Assembly (NCBI GenBank): GCA_900754075.1
Contig: CAAEBN010000081.1
Coordinates: forward strand, 1-59,084
Length of the DNA stretch: 59,084 bases
Direction: 5' to 3'
From: an uncultured Collinsella sp.
GTDB taxonomy: Bacteria > Actinomycetota > Coriobacteriia > Coriobacteriales > Coriobacteriaceae
The notes below the pieces were generated by a model, which saw only the letters and a program-made list of their open reading frames with translations, had not been told where the DNA came from and ran no database searches. The translations under genes were made by a program, and so were the position numbers. The stretch's first letter is position 1. Every line of letters begins with the position of its first letter. Positions 45,015-54,196 of this stretch are shown piece by piece.

Positions 45015-46064
45015 CTAGTACACCATGCCCATGGCGTCCCGAACCTCGGTCAGGGTCTGCTCGGCGATCTCGTTGGCGCGGCGATTGCCCTCGTGCAGAA
45101 CGTCCTTGACGTAATCCAGGTCGTTCTCGTAGCGCTGGCGACGCTCACGGATCGGGGCGAAGTACTCGTTGACGGCCTCGGTCACGTACTTCTTGAGCTG
45201 GCCGGAGCCGCCCATGCCGATCTCCTCGGCAATCTCGACCTCGGAACGACCGGTGCAGATGGCAGCCGTCGAAAGCAGGCCGGACACGCCGGGGCGGTTC
45301 TCGGGATCAAACGTGATCATGCGCTCGGAGTCGGTCTGGCTCTTCTTGATGCGCTTGGCCGTCTCCTCGGCGGTCATCGAAATATTGATGGCGTTGCCGT
45401 AGCTCTTGCTCATCTTGCGACCGTCAAGGCCGGGCAGCAGCGGGGTCTCGGACAGAAGCGCCTCGACCTCGGGAAATACCTTGCCGTAGCGGTTGTTAAA
45501 GCGGCGCGCGATGGTGCGGGTGAGCTCGATGTGCGGCAGCTGATCGCGACCGACTGGCACCACGTTGCCCTTGCAGAACAGAATGTCGCAGGCCTGGTGC
45601 ACCGGGTAGGTGAGCAGAAGGCCGGTAAGCTCGTGGCCCGAGGCCTCCATCTCGGCCTTGACCGTGGGGTTGCGCGCCAGCTCGGCCTCGGACACCAGCG
45701 ACAGGAACGGCAGCATGAGCTGGTTTGCGGCGGGCACGGCGGAGTGAGCGTAGATCATGGTCTTGTCGGGGTCGATGCCGCAGGCAAGGTAGTCCATGAC
45801 CATGTTGTACACGTTGTCCTGGATATGCTCGGTGGTGTCGCGGTCGGTGATGACCTGGTAGTCGGCGATGAGCACGTTGGTCTTGGCGCCCATGTTCTGC
45901 AGCTCCACGCGGCCCTTGAGGGTGCCAAAGTAGTGGCCCAGGTGCAGGCGTCCGGTCGGGCGGTCGCCGGTGAGCATGGTGAACTTCTCGGGCGTCTTTG
46001 CCAGGCCCTCGCGAATGGCGTTGCTCTTTTGCAGCGCGACTTCGTAGCTGTTCTCGTTTGGCAT
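45015..46064 (-). CDS. trpS: Tryptophanyl-tRNA synthetase
   Basis: A 349-residue class I synthetase. GDRPTGRLHLGHYFG holds the HIGH-type motif (as HLGH) and GRKMSKSYGN the KMSKS loop. The tryptophan-pocket region IADYQVITDRD is present. The start at 46064 has TTAGGAGC upstream; the longer reading runs into promoter sequence. Confidence 0.95.
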   Translation of the reverse strand: MPNENSYEVALQKSNAIREGLAKTPEKFTMLTGDRPTGRLHLGHYFGTLKGRVELQNMGAKTNVLIADYQVITDRDTTEHIQDNVYNMVMDYLACGIDPDKTMIYAHSAVPAANQLMLPFLSLVSEAELARNPTVKAEMEASGHELTGLLLTYPVHQACDILFCKGNVVPVGRDQLPHIELTRTIARRFNNRYGKVFPEVEALLSETPLLPGLDGRKMSKSYGNAINISMTAEETAKRIKKSQTDSERMITFDPENRPGVSGLLSTAAICTGRSEVEIAEEIGMGGSGQLKKYVTEAVNEYFAPIRERRQRYENDLDYVKDVLHEGNRRANEIAEQTLTEVRDAMGMVY

Positions 46065-46223
46065 GATTGCTCCTAACGTATGTTCATGGGTCAAGATGAT
46101 AACGCGTTTATTGGAGGGGCGGGGCGTAAGTAGGCGAGGGGCGGGAGAGGGGCGGCTTGTGCGATGGGTGCGGCGCGGCTGCGCTTGGCCAGCGTTGCCT
46201 GGGCGCATCCTCGGCAGCTTATC

Positions 46224-47423
46224 CTAGAGCTTGTGGTGGCGCTCTTCTTTACGTTCCTCGGCTGCCTGCTCCTCCTGTTCAAAGGCGGGGTCGTCGGGGG
46301 TTACCAGCTCGTCTTCGTGTGTGCGCTTGTTGTAATGGTGGCGCAGGACGGGCTCAAACAGGTGCAGGTGCTTGGCGAAGGCCGCCGAGCCAATGGCGAG
46401 CACGACAAAGATGAGTACGCGCGTGGGCACCTCGACCTGATTGATGGCGGCGGCGCCGGCCGAAAGCATGATGCACCAGGCGTAGATGAGCAGCACGGCC
46501 TGCTTTTGGTTGTAACCCTCTTGGATCAGGCGGTGGTGGATGTGGCCCTTGTCGGCCTGTCCGATGCTAATGTGGGCGCGCTTGCGGCGCACGATGGCGC
46601 TGAACGTGTCGATGATGGGTACGCCTGCCACGATGAGCGGGATGATGAGCGAGGTGAGCGCGGCGGTGCGGCTCACGTTGAGCAGCGAGATGGAGCCCAA
46701 AGCGAAGCCCAACAGCAGCGACCCCGAGTCGCCCAAGAAGATGCTCGCGGGGTTGAAGTTATAGCGCAAGAAGGCGAGGCACGAGCCAAAGAGCGCGATG
46801 GAGAGCGCGGCGGCGTCGATGCGGCCCGAGAGCACGGCGACCGAAAACATGGTGAACGACGCGATGCCGCAGATGCCCGTGGCCAGACCGTCGAGGCCGT
46901 CGATAAGGTTGATGATGTTGGTGAACGCCACCAGGTAGACAATGGTGATGGGGTAGGCGAGCCAGCCGAGCATGATCTCGCCAGTAGCAAACGGGTTGAC
47001 GATGACGCCGATGCGCAGACCGCCCACGCAGGCGATGAGCGCGGCGAGGACCTGGCCGGCCAGCTTTTGCTTGGGCTTGAGCTGGAAGACATCATCGATC
47101 GCGCCGGTCGCAAAGATCACGGTAAAGGAGAGTGCCAGCACGGGGTAGCTGATGTGAAGGCGCGGGTGCGGTACCAAAACGGGCGGCCAGCCCAGGTACC
47201 AGGTGCCCAGGATCTGCACAATACAGGCGACGACGAGGCCCAAAAAGACCGCGGTGCCGCCCATGCGTGGGATGGGCTTAGTGTTGATACGGCGCTTGGA
47301 GGGATAGTCGACGGCGTCGAGCTTGATTGCCAGGCGCTTGACCAGGGGTACCGTGAGAAAGGTCGTGATAAAGGCAGCGGCCGCCACGCATAAGTACGGT
47401 ATGAAGCTCGTGGATGAAGCCAT
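46224..47423 (-). CDS. WecA/MraY-family undecaprenyl-phosphate glycosyl-1-phosphate transferase
   Basis: A 399-residue membrane enzyme with about 11 helices. Catalytic ATGAIDDVFQLKPKQKLAGQ (DD motif), NLIDGLDGLATG, FLGDSGSLLLG, and the cytosolic RKRAHISIGQADKGHIHHRL (HIHH) of the WecA/TagO group. Loads a sugar-1-phosphate (often GlcNAc or GalNAc) on undecaprenyl phosphate at the start of glycan or teichoic acid synthesis. The C-terminus is a charged tail of about 45 residues. Confidence 0.88.
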   Translation of the reverse strand: MASSTSFIPYLCVAAAAFITTFLTVPLVKRLAIKLDAVDYPSKRRINTKPIPRMGGTAVFLGLVVACIVQILGTWYLGWPPVLVPHPRLHISYPVLALSFTVIFATGAIDDVFQLKPKQKLAGQVLAALIACVGGLRIGVIVNPFATGEIMLGWLAYPITIVYLVAFTNIINLIDGLDGLATGICGIASFTMFSVAVLSGRIDAAALSIALFGSCLAFLRYNFNPASIFLGDSGSLLLGFALGSISLLNVSRTAALTSLIIPLIVAGVPIIDTFSAIVRRKRAHISIGQADKGHIHHRLIQEGYNQKQAVLLIYAWCIMLSAGAAAINQVEVPTRVLIFVVLAIGSAAFAKHLHLFEPVLRHHYNKRTHEDELVTPDDPAFEQEEQAAEERKEERHHKL

Positions 47424-47662
47424 GAATCAAAAAACCGCCAAGCGTCGAAGGAAAAGGTCAAAGGGCGCTACGCGCAAAAGGGCATAGCTGACCCATGATA
47501 CTCGACCGAGGGGGTGCGGGGGTTTACGCCGTGCGATTATCACGCGCTTACCAGATATTGAGATGTTGGCGGGGGTTCTGCTGAGTGCCGTTGGGTGTCA
47601 TACGGGATCTGCGATGGCGGTTTTTGGCAAAATCGGCAAAAGAAAACCACCCCCCACGTTAC

Positions 47663-47808
47663 GAAAATGAACCCACCTAAAACAGGTGGGTGCCCTCATC
47701 GACTGTTCCAGCGTCCTTAACAACGAAGGATACCTGTACTAAGTACGACTGTGTGGGCTCCCTAAATAAACGCGACGGTTCACCCAGTTGCTCCGCGGGG
47801 GGCGGAAT
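47663..47808 (-). ncRNA. Candidate structured RNA (6S- or raiA-like)
   Basis: Read on the minus strand, about 146 bases with a -10-like TATGAT at 47815-47820, internal CTGGGTGAACCG and TTTAGGGAGCCCACACAG segments and a terminal hairpin ACCCACCTGTTTTAGGTGGGT (47671-47691) followed by a T-rich tail. No protein frame fits. The segments look like those of widespread Firmicutes/Actinobacteria structured RNAs, from memory; class not certain. It lies in a 535-base gene-free stretch (47424-47958) whose remainder shows only promoter-like sequence. Confidence 0.5.
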
Positions 47809-47845
47809 ACCTACATCATAAAGCGGCACTTTGTTGATTCCAGTC

Positions 47846-47874
47846 TTGACATTACAAAATTCGTGTCGGACGAT
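47846..47874 (+). promoter_or_regulatory. Possible promoter of the PflX-like gene
   Basis: A perfect -35 TTGACA, 17 bases, then GACGAT (weak -10). It faces the opposite way from the RNA candidate. Confidence 0.35.
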
Positions 47875-47958
47875 TACGGCGCCTTGGGCTTGGAGCCGTC
47901 TGTGCGGTCCGGGCCTTTACGTTTGAGCTGCTGAATCGTTGTTTTGGAGCATGTTTTT

Positions 47959-48897
47959 ATGCCGACGTCGTTGACCGAACTTTTTTCGCCTGCCTGCCAT
48001 TTGTGTCCACGTCGTTGCGGCGCGGCACGCGACGAGGGCGCGCGTGGCGTGTGCGGCGCCGACGACACGCTTAAGGTCGCCCGCGCGGCGCTCCATATGT
48101 GGGAGGAGCCGCCCATTTCGGGCGAGGCCGGCTCGGGCACGATTTTCTTTAGCGGCTGTTCGCTCAAATGCGTCTACTGCCAAAACCACGAGATCTCGAC
48201 GGGCAATTTCGGGCTTGAGATTTCGCCAGAGCGCCTGGTCGAGATTATGCTGGAGCTGCAGGACCAGGGTGCCAACAACATCAACCTGGTGACTGCGACG
48301 CATTACGCTCACCTGCTGCCGGCTGCGATTGTCGCAGCGCGGGCGCGCGGGCTGGACATCCCGATCGTCTACAACACGAGTGGCTATGAGCGGGCGAGTG
48401 CCGTGGCTGCGCTCGGCGATCTGGTCGACGTGTGGCTTACCGACTTTAAATATGCCGATGCCGGGCTTGCGCAGTCGCTTTCTCATATTAAGGATTACCC
48501 GCGCGTGGCCGTGTCGGGCCTGGCACAGATGGCGTGCGAGATTAAGCGCCGCGGGGGAGAGCTGGTAGACGATGAGGGACTCATGAAGCGCGGCATCATC
48601 GTGCGTCACCTGGTGCTGCCGGGTCATGCGGACGATTCGTGCCGCGTGCTGGACCTGGTGTGGCAGACGGTGGGTGACGTGCCGATTTCGGTCATGAACC
48701 AGTACACGCCCAATGCGCTCATGCGCGAGCAAGGCGGCGAGTTGGCGCGCGCCGTGACGCACGAGGAGTACGAGCAGGTGCTCGATCATGCCGACGACTT
48801 GGGCTTTACGACGATGTTCTGGCAAGAAGGCGGAGCGGTAGACGAGAGCTTTACCCCGGCGTTCGACACCACCGGCGTCCTCACCAGCGCAAAGTAG
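47959..48897 (+). CDS. Radical SAM protein, PflX-like
   Basis: A 312-residue protein of the COG1313/PflX group. The N-terminal Cys-rich CHLCPRRCGAARDEGARGVCG may hold a second cluster; the radical SAM CSLKCVYCQ (CxxxCxxC) follows at about residue 69, with NLVTATHYAHLL, and DVWLTDFKYAD. It is related to pyruvate formate-lyase activating enzymes, but no target is nearby. The ATG at 47959 is preceded by TTGGAGC; an in-frame TTG lies at 47944. Confidence 0.85.
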   Translation: MPTSLTELFSPACHLCPRRCGAARDEGARGVCGADDTLKVARAALHMWEEPPISGEAGSGTIFFSGCSLKCVYCQNHEISTGNFGLEISPERLVEIMLELQDQGANNINLVTATHYAHLLPAAIVAARARGLDIPIVYNTSGYERASAVAALGDLVDVWLTDFKYADAGLAQSLSHIKDYPRVAVSGLAQMACEIKRRGGELVDDEGLMKRGIIVRHLVLPGHADDSCRVLDLVWQTVGDVPISVMNQYTPNALMREQGGELARAVTHEEYEQVLDHADDLGFTTMFWQEGGAVDESFTPAFDTTGVLTSAK

Positions 48898-48904
48898 TGC
48901 GTTC

Positions 48905-48996
48905 GCCGATGATTTTTCTGGGACGGGGGATAAATAATCATCGGGTGGCTCGGACGTTCGAAAAGTAGTCAAAACAGCCCCGTCCCAAAAAGACTG
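48905..48996. repeat. GGGACGGGG inverted element
   Basis: TTTTTCTGGGACGGGGG and CCCCGTCCCAAAAAG form inverted ends around about 60 bases with AAATAATCAT and AAAAGTAGTCAAAACAG. Its halves also occur at 36141-36220. Confidence 0.7.
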
Positions 48997-49048
48997 GGTA
49001 TTGGGCGTTGACAGTTGGCGAGCCGTAGGTAAAATATCAACTTGTCCT

Positions 49049-49121
49049 GGGGACGTAGCTCAGTTGGGAGAGCGCTGCCGTCGCATGGCAGAGGCCGAGG
49101 GTTCGACTCCCTTCGTCTCCA
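49049..49121 (+). tRNA. tRNA-Ala (anticodon CGC)
   Basis: A 73-base cloverleaf: acceptor GGGGACG/CGTCTCC with the G3-U70 pair that marks alanine tRNAs; D-stem GCTC/GAGC; anticodon stem CTGCC/GGCAG with loop GTCGCAT (anticodon CGC, codon GCG); T-loop TTCGACT. CCA is not encoded. Confidence 0.95.
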
Positions 49122-49136
49122 CCCTTGGATTTGATA

Positions 49137-49167
49137 AGCCGCTGACATTGTGTCGGCGGCTTTTTTT
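49137..49167 (+). terminator. Terminator of the tRNA-Ala gene
   Basis: An 11-bp stem AGCCGCTGACA/TGTCGGCGGCT with a 3-base loop and TTTTTT. Confidence 0.9.
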
Positions 49168-49185
49168 AAAAGAAAGGGCTATACC

Positions 49186-49644
49186 ATGGCCGAGCTTGAG
49201 TCCCAACCACTGTCTGCCGAGGAGCGCGCCGAGTTGGAAGAGCTCCGCGCCGAGAAGGCTCGTCGCGAGGCCCAGGAAGAGGCGCGCCGCGAGCGTGAGG
49301 AGCTGGCCGCCCTGCGTGCCGAGCGCGAGAAGGCCGAGGAGGCCGCTGCGAAGGTTGCATCCGAGCCTGCGCCCGCGCCTGCGCCCAAGCCCGCCGCCGC
49401 GAAGCCCGTGCCCGCCGCACCCAAACCTCAGCCCAAAAGAGCCGCTCGCCCCAAGCCCGTCGAGCCCAAACCGAGCCGTGACGAGATGACCTTTGCCCAG
49501 CGCATGGTCACCTCCAAGGAGCCTGCGGGCGAGAATGAGATCCCCGGCATGGCGCCGGCTCAAAAAATCATCATCGTGCTCGCCCTCATCGCGTTTATCG
49601 TCTTTATGGTTTACACGATCACGGGCAGCATGGGCCTGCACTAA
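49186..49644 (+). CDS. Tail-anchored coiled-coil protein
   Basis: A 152-residue protein: a charged helical stretch rich in Glu, Ala and Arg (about residues 5-55, likely coiled coil), an Ala/Pro/Lys-rich linker (about 57-100), a short conserved-looking RDEMTFAQRMVTSKEPAG, and one C-terminal membrane helix (IIIVLALIAFIVFMVYTI) with a few residues after it. There is no signal peptide, so it is probably inserted tail-first. GAAAGGGC precedes the ATG. Function unknown. Confidence 0.75.
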   Translation: MAELESQPLSAEERAELEELRAEKARREAQEEARREREELAALRAEREKAEEAAAKVASEPAPAPAPKPAAAKPVPAAPKPQPKRAARPKPVEPKPSRDEMTFAQRMVTSKEPAGENEIPGMAPAQKIIIVLALIAFIVFMVYTITGSMGLH

Positions 49645-49726
49645 CCTGTTCGCGCCGGGCTCCATGCCCGCACGTCCGCCTCGCCCAACCCTCAACCTCT
49701 GCACAACACATCCGAAAGGTCGCCCC

Positions 49727-51232
49727 ATGGCTTTGACCGACATCTCGCATCCCACCGACATTGCAATGCTCACCGATCTGTACGAACTCACTATGGCCCA
49801 GGGCCTGTGGGAGAGCGGCAAGGCCAATGAGCAGGGTTGTTTTACCGCGTTTTACCGCGACCATCCCTTTGGCAGCGCGTATGCCGTCATGTGCGGCACC
49901 GCCGAGCTGCCCGAGCTTGTCGAGAACCTGCGCTTTACGCCCGAGGACATCGACTATCTAGCTTCGCTCCAGGCCCCAGCCGGCGGCGCGATGTTTAAGC
50001 CTGCATTCCTCGACTACCTGCGCAACTTCCGTGCGCACGTGAACATTGACGCCGTGCCCGAGGGCGAGCTCGTCTTTCCGCGCGAGCCCATGGTGCGCGT
50101 CACCGGCCCGTCGCTGGAGTGCCAGCTGCTCGAGACCGCGCTGCTCAACATCGTCGGCTTCCAGACGCTTGTCGCCACCAAGACGGCGCGCGTGGTGTTG
50201 GCGGCCGACGGTCGTCCCGTGGCCGAGTTTGGCCTGCGCCGTGCCCAGGGTCCCGATGGCGGCCTGGCTGTTGCGCGCGCGAGCTACGTGGCGGGCTGCT
50301 CGTCTACGTCTAACGTGCTTGCCGGGCGCCGCTACGGCATTCCCGTCTTTGGTACGCATGCGCACAGCTGGGTGATGAGCTTCGATTCCGAGCTCGAGGC
50401 CTTCCGCGCCTTTGCCAAGTCGAGCCCCAAGAACTGCACGCTGCTCATCGACACCTACGATGTGCGCGAGGGCTGCGAGCATGCCATTACGGTTGCCAAG
50501 GAGATGGAGGCGGCGGGCGAGCGCCTGTCGGCCATTCGCATCGACTCGGGCGACCTGGCTAAGTTGTCCAAGTATGTCCGCGGTCGTTTTGACGCCGAGG
50601 GCCTGCCCTATGTGGGGATTTCGGTCTCCAACGACTTGGACGAGTACACGATTCAGTCGCTGCTCGACCAGGGCGCGCCCATCGATAGCTTTGGCGTGGG
50701 CACCAAGCTCGCGACCTGCTACGATCAGCCTGCGCTGGGCGGCGTGTACAAGCTTTCGGCCCGTCGTGCGAGCGACGCGGAGTCGTGGACGCCGGTGGTG
50801 AAGCTTTCCGAGCAGCCCTACAAGCGCACGATTCCCGGCGTGCAGCGCGTGCGCCGTTATTACGATGGCTTTGGCGGCCCGGTCTGCGACATGATCTATG
50901 ACGAGGACCATCTGGCAGGTGAGGGCGCCGCGCGCGGCAATACCCTCGTGGCCGTAAACGATGCGGCGCTGGTGACCGACGTGTCCGAGCTTGAGTATCG
51001 TGAGCTGCTGATGCCGATCGTGCGCGACGGCAGTGCAGTTGCTCCGCGTGAGGGCATCGAGGACGCGCGCGAGCGCTGTGCTTGGGCACTCGATCATCTG
51101 GACGCGGCTTTCAAACGCTTCCTGTATCCGCAGACCTACGTGGTGGGTATGGAACAGGGCCTGGCTCAGGTGCGCGACGAGCTCGTGCGCAAGAACATGG
51201 CCGCGGCTTCGGCCTTCCCCTGGGCAAAATGA
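49727..51232 (+). CDS. pncB: Nicotinate phosphoribosyltransferase
   Basis: A 501-residue enzyme making nicotinate mononucleotide from nicotinate and PRPP in NAD salvage. MLTDLYELTMAQ at the N-terminus, EFGLRRAQGPDGG, VFGTHAHSWVM, RIDSGDLAKLS, VGTKLAT and the C-terminal AYKL-like VYKLSARR. Long bacterial form. The ATG at 49727 has CCGAAAGG upstream. Confidence 0.93.
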   Translation: MALTDISHPTDIAMLTDLYELTMAQGLWESGKANEQGCFTAFYRDHPFGSAYAVMCGTAELPELVENLRFTPEDIDYLASLQAPAGGAMFKPAFLDYLRNFRAHVNIDAVPEGELVFPREPMVRVTGPSLECQLLETALLNIVGFQTLVATKTARVVLAADGRPVAEFGLRRAQGPDGGLAVARASYVAGCSSTSNVLAGRRYGIPVFGTHAHSWVMSFDSELEAFRAFAKSSPKNCTLLIDTYDVREGCEHAITVAKEMEAAGERLSAIRIDSGDLAKLSKYVRGRFDAEGLPYVGISVSNDLDEYTIQSLLDQGAPIDSFGVGTKLATCYDQPALGGVYKLSARRASDAESWTPVVKLSEQPYKRTIPGVQRVRRYYDGFGGPVCDMIYDEDHLAGEGAARGNTLVAVNDAALVTDVSELEYRELLMPIVRDGSAVAPREGIEDARERCAWALDHLDAAFKRFLYPQTYVVGMEQGLAQVRDELVRKNMAAASAFPWAK

Positions 51233-51238
51233 TCCGAA

Positions 51239-51274
51239 GGGGACGGAGGAAAACGGATCACTTTCGTCCGTCCC
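51239..51274. repeat. GGGGACGGA hairpin after pncB
   Basis: GGGACGGA pairs with TCCGTCCC across about 19 bases. No T-run, so it is more like the palindromic repeats than a terminator. Confidence 0.55.
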
Positions 51275-51326
51275 GCACCAGGTGCCCCAGCTCGCCCGAA
51301 CGCTCGACATTCGATTGGTTTGACGT

Positions 51327-52454
51327 ATGACGACTTCTTATAAAACGATGGTGGTAAAGATCGGCTCGTCCACGGTGGTGGGTGCCGACGGTAAGGTCAA
51401 CCGTGCGTTTATCGGTGGCCTGGCCGATCAGGCCGCGGCCCTGCGCAAGCTCGGCTGGCGCTTGGTCGTGGTGAGCTCCGGCGCCATTGCCTGTGGCTAT
51501 CCCGTGCTGGGCTTCGACCGCAAACCGGTTGGCGATCTGCCGAGCCTGCAGGCATGCGCTTCGGCCGGCCAGTGCATCATCTCGTCGGCCTACGACGAGG
51601 AGTTCCATGCGCGTGACCTACTCACCTCGCTCGTGCTGCTCACACGCCACGACACGGCGCGCCGTACGTCCTACCTGCACGCGCGCGACGCTTTGCTGCG
51701 TTTGGTGGAGCTGGGCGTGGTGCCGGTCGTCAACGAAAACGACACCGTCACCGTCGACGAGATCAAGTTCGGCGACAACGATACACTCGCGGCCCTCGTG
51801 AGCTGCTTGGTTTCTGCCGATCTGTGCGTGACGCTTTCGGACATCGACGGCCTCTACACTGCCAATCCTCATGAGGATCCGACGGCCGAGTTTGTCCCGG
51901 TCGTACGCAAAATCGATGCCAAGATCATTGCCTCGGCGGGCGATTCTTCGACGTCGGTGGGCACCGGCGGCATGATCACCAAGATCCGCGCGAGCCGCAT
52001 TTTGATGACGGCCGGCATTCAGAGCGTGATTTGCTCGGGCGAGGAGCCCGATGCGCTCGTGCGCCTGGCCCGTGGCGAGAGCGTGGGAACCCTGTTCGAT
52101 CCGCCGGCGGAGCGCCTGGACATTGCGCCGCGCAAGCTGTGGATCGCGCTGGGTGACAAGGCTCATGGCTCGGTAACGGTTGACGACGGTGCCGCGAAGG
52201 CGCTGGTCAGTCGCGGTTCGTCCTTACTCGCGGTGGGTATTCGCCAGGTCGATGGCGAGTTTGCCGAGGGCGATGTGCTCGATGTGTGCGACCCGAGCGG
52301 TATGGTTGTCGCCCGCGGTATCGCCGAGGCCGATTCGGACGTGCTGGAGCTTGCTGCCGGCCGCCGCCAGGATCAGATTGCCAGCAACCGCCTGCTGGCA
52401 GACCTGGCCGAGAAACCCGCGATCCACAGGGATAATCTGATTGTATTTGCTTAA
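51327..52454 (+). CDS. proB: Glutamate 5-kinase
   Basis: A 375-residue first enzyme of proline synthesis. Kinase domain: VVKIGSSTVVG, VVSSGAIACG, PVVNENDTVTVDEIKFGDND, LSDIDGLYTANP, and VGTGGMITKIRAS. A C-terminal PUA domain follows (about residues 280-365). Proline feedback is usual for this form. proA is 1.7 kb downstream in the same direction, with a reverse-strand peptidase gene between. Confidence 0.94.
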   Translation: MTTSYKTMVVKIGSSTVVGADGKVNRAFIGGLADQAAALRKLGWRLVVVSSGAIACGYPVLGFDRKPVGDLPSLQACASAGQCIISSAYDEEFHARDLLTSLVLLTRHDTARRTSYLHARDALLRLVELGVVPVVNENDTVTVDEIKFGDNDTLAALVSCLVSADLCVTLSDIDGLYTANPHEDPTAEFVPVVRKIDAKIIASAGDSSTSVGTGGMITKIRASRILMTAGIQSVICSGEEPDALVRLARGESVGTLFDPPAERLDIAPRKLWIALGDKAHGSVTVDDGAAKALVSRGSSLLAVGIRQVDGEFAEGDVLDVCDPSGMVVARGIAEADSDVLELAAGRRQDQIASNRLLADLAEKPAIHRDNLIVFA

Positions 52455-52611
52455 CCAATTGACGCTGCAAACGCTCCTAAGCGGCAATCTGACGTTCAAT
52501 CGTCGGGCATGACCAAAAGGTCAATGCCCTCCTCTTTCACGTCACCTTGCTCGCTTAGGGGCGTTTTCGCTTTCCGTCCTCTACCTGCGGCATCGTCGTT
52601 GTCGGTACTTA

Positions 52612-52660
52612 TTCGGCACTTGGGGACATTCCTTTTGTGCCGGCTGACGGGGGACACTTC
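52612..52660. repeat. GGGGACA palindromic remnant
   Basis: CGGCACTTGGGGACATTCCTTTTGTGCCG region: CGGCAC/GTGCCG arms with GGGGACA inside, then another GGGGGACAC. Related to the mosaic at 39762. Confidence 0.5.
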
Positions 52661-52664
52661 TTCA

Positions 52665-54083
52665 CTAGAAGATTCGGCGCAGGTTTCCGCGGTTGAGGGC
52701 TTCGTCGAAGAGGTGCTTGAATACCACGCTGCCGTGCAGGCCGTCGTGCTCGAACTCGTTCGTTACCCAGGCGTGCGAGTTGCCCACGCGGCTGAGCGTG
52801 TCGAGCTGCATGCCCGAGTCCACGTACATGTCATCGAAGTACACCGCGGCTTGGAGCGGCACCTCGTTACAGGCCAGGCGCTGCGGGTCGTAGATCTTGT
52901 CCCAGCTGGTGTCCTCCATCAGCAGGTCCATCGCCGGCTTGAAGGGCTTAAGTTCGGGCATCTGCTCAAACATCCACGGGAACATGGCCTCGCCGGTAAA
53001 CATGAGCGGGCGCGCGAGTGTGTCGAACTCGGCACGATGGGCTTTCTCTTCTGCCGCGGCCCAGTGAATGGGCATAGTGTCGCCGTCGGCGTAGATGAAC
53101 TCCTGCAGCGTCCAGTACAGCGGGTTTGTACGCGTGTTGGTGCGCTCGAAGGCGCGCATCAAAAAGCTATCGGATACTGAGGCACCGCAGCTCAGCGTGC
53201 CGTCGCCGTCAACAAAAGCGTGATCGATAATCCAATGCATGCGCTCAAAGCTCGGCTTCATGCCAAAGTCGCTGCCCATAAGCTGCAGGCGCTCCACCGT
53301 CATCGGCGAGCCGTCGGGCAGCACGGGCTTCTGTTCCTCAAGCGCATCGGCAAGAGCCGCCACGCGCTCGACGTCGGCGGGGTAGAGGTCGTAATACTGC
53401 TGCGTCTTGGCGGCCATGCGCGGGAAGGTGTGCGCGTAGACCTCGCTGGCGCTCGCCGGGACGTGGGGGATGCCACCACAGGTAAAGCTCGCCGCCACGC
53501 CCTCGGGGAAGAGCGACAGGTAGCTCAGCGTCAAAAAGCCGCCGTAGCTTTGGCCGAGCGTGACCCACGGCTTGCCGCCAAAGCCCACGAGGCGCAGGTA
53601 CTCAAAATCGCGCACGATGGAGCTGGCGAGGTGGCGCTTGAGGAAGTCCGCCTGCGAGAGTGCGGCATCGGAGCCGGCCGCCGTTGCGCGCTCACCCAGA
53701 GCCGCGATCGTACGCCCGTCTACACAGCTGCTGCGCCCGGTACCGCGCTGGTCGGGCAGGACGACGCGGAAGTGCTTGACGGCCTCCTCGATCCAGCCAT
53801 CGCTTGTGGGCGACAGCGGGCGCGGGCTCTCGCCACCGGGGCCGCCCTGCAAAAACAGGAGCAGCGGTAGATCGTCGTTGATGCGGTCGGGCGCGCAAAC
53901 CACGCGGTAGAAGAGCTTGATGCTCTCGGGCGCGCCGGCGATGGGTGCCGGCATGGCGCCACGGCGCATGGTGCTGCCGACGGCCAACAGCATCGGCTCC
54001 AGGCCGCGCCAGTCAAGGGGGACGTCGATGCTGTGGTCCTCGACATAGAGGCCGGGGACGTGGTACGAAGTGATGAGAGCCAT
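52665..54083 (-). CDS. Proline iminopeptidase-like alpha/beta hydrolase (S33)
   Basis: A 472-residue hydrolase. FLQGGPGGESPRP forms the oxyanion region, LPDQRGTGRS the S33 family motif, and LGQSYGGFLTL the nucleophile elbow; the His is probably in HDGLHGSVVF near the C-terminus. Releases N-terminal proline in relatives. It has no signal peptide. It is flanked by proB and proA but read the other way, so a link to proline supply is suggested but not shown. The start at 54083 was chosen by family N-terminus; GGAAGTA lies upstream. Confidence 0.87.
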   Translation of the reverse strand: MALITSYHVPGLYVEDHSIDVPLDWRGLEPMLLAVGSTMRRGAMPAPIAGAPESIKLFYRVVCAPDRINDDLPLLLFLQGGPGGESPRPLSPTSDGWIEEAVKHFRVVLPDQRGTGRSSCVDGRTIAALGERATAAGSDAALSQADFLKRHLASSIVRDFEYLRLVGFGGKPWVTLGQSYGGFLTLSYLSLFPEGVAASFTCGGIPHVPASASEVYAHTFPRMAAKTQQYYDLYPADVERVAALADALEEQKPVLPDGSPMTVERLQLMGSDFGMKPSFERMHWIIDHAFVDGDGTLSCGASVSDSFLMRAFERTNTRTNPLYWTLQEFIYADGDTMPIHWAAAEEKAHRAEFDTLARPLMFTGEAMFPWMFEQMPELKPFKPAMDLLMEDTSWDKIYDPQRLACNEVPLQAAVYFDDMYVDSGMQLDTLSRVGNSHAWVTNEFEHDGLHGSVVFKHLFDEALNRGNLRRIF

Positions 54084-54196
54084 GCGGTACTTCCGTTCGT
54101 TGCGGTGTTTCGGGTTGACCAATTCTACCGCCGCGCGCGAGGGTATGCACAAATCGGCTACCATGATGGGCAAACTACTAAGAGAAAGGGCCGCCC

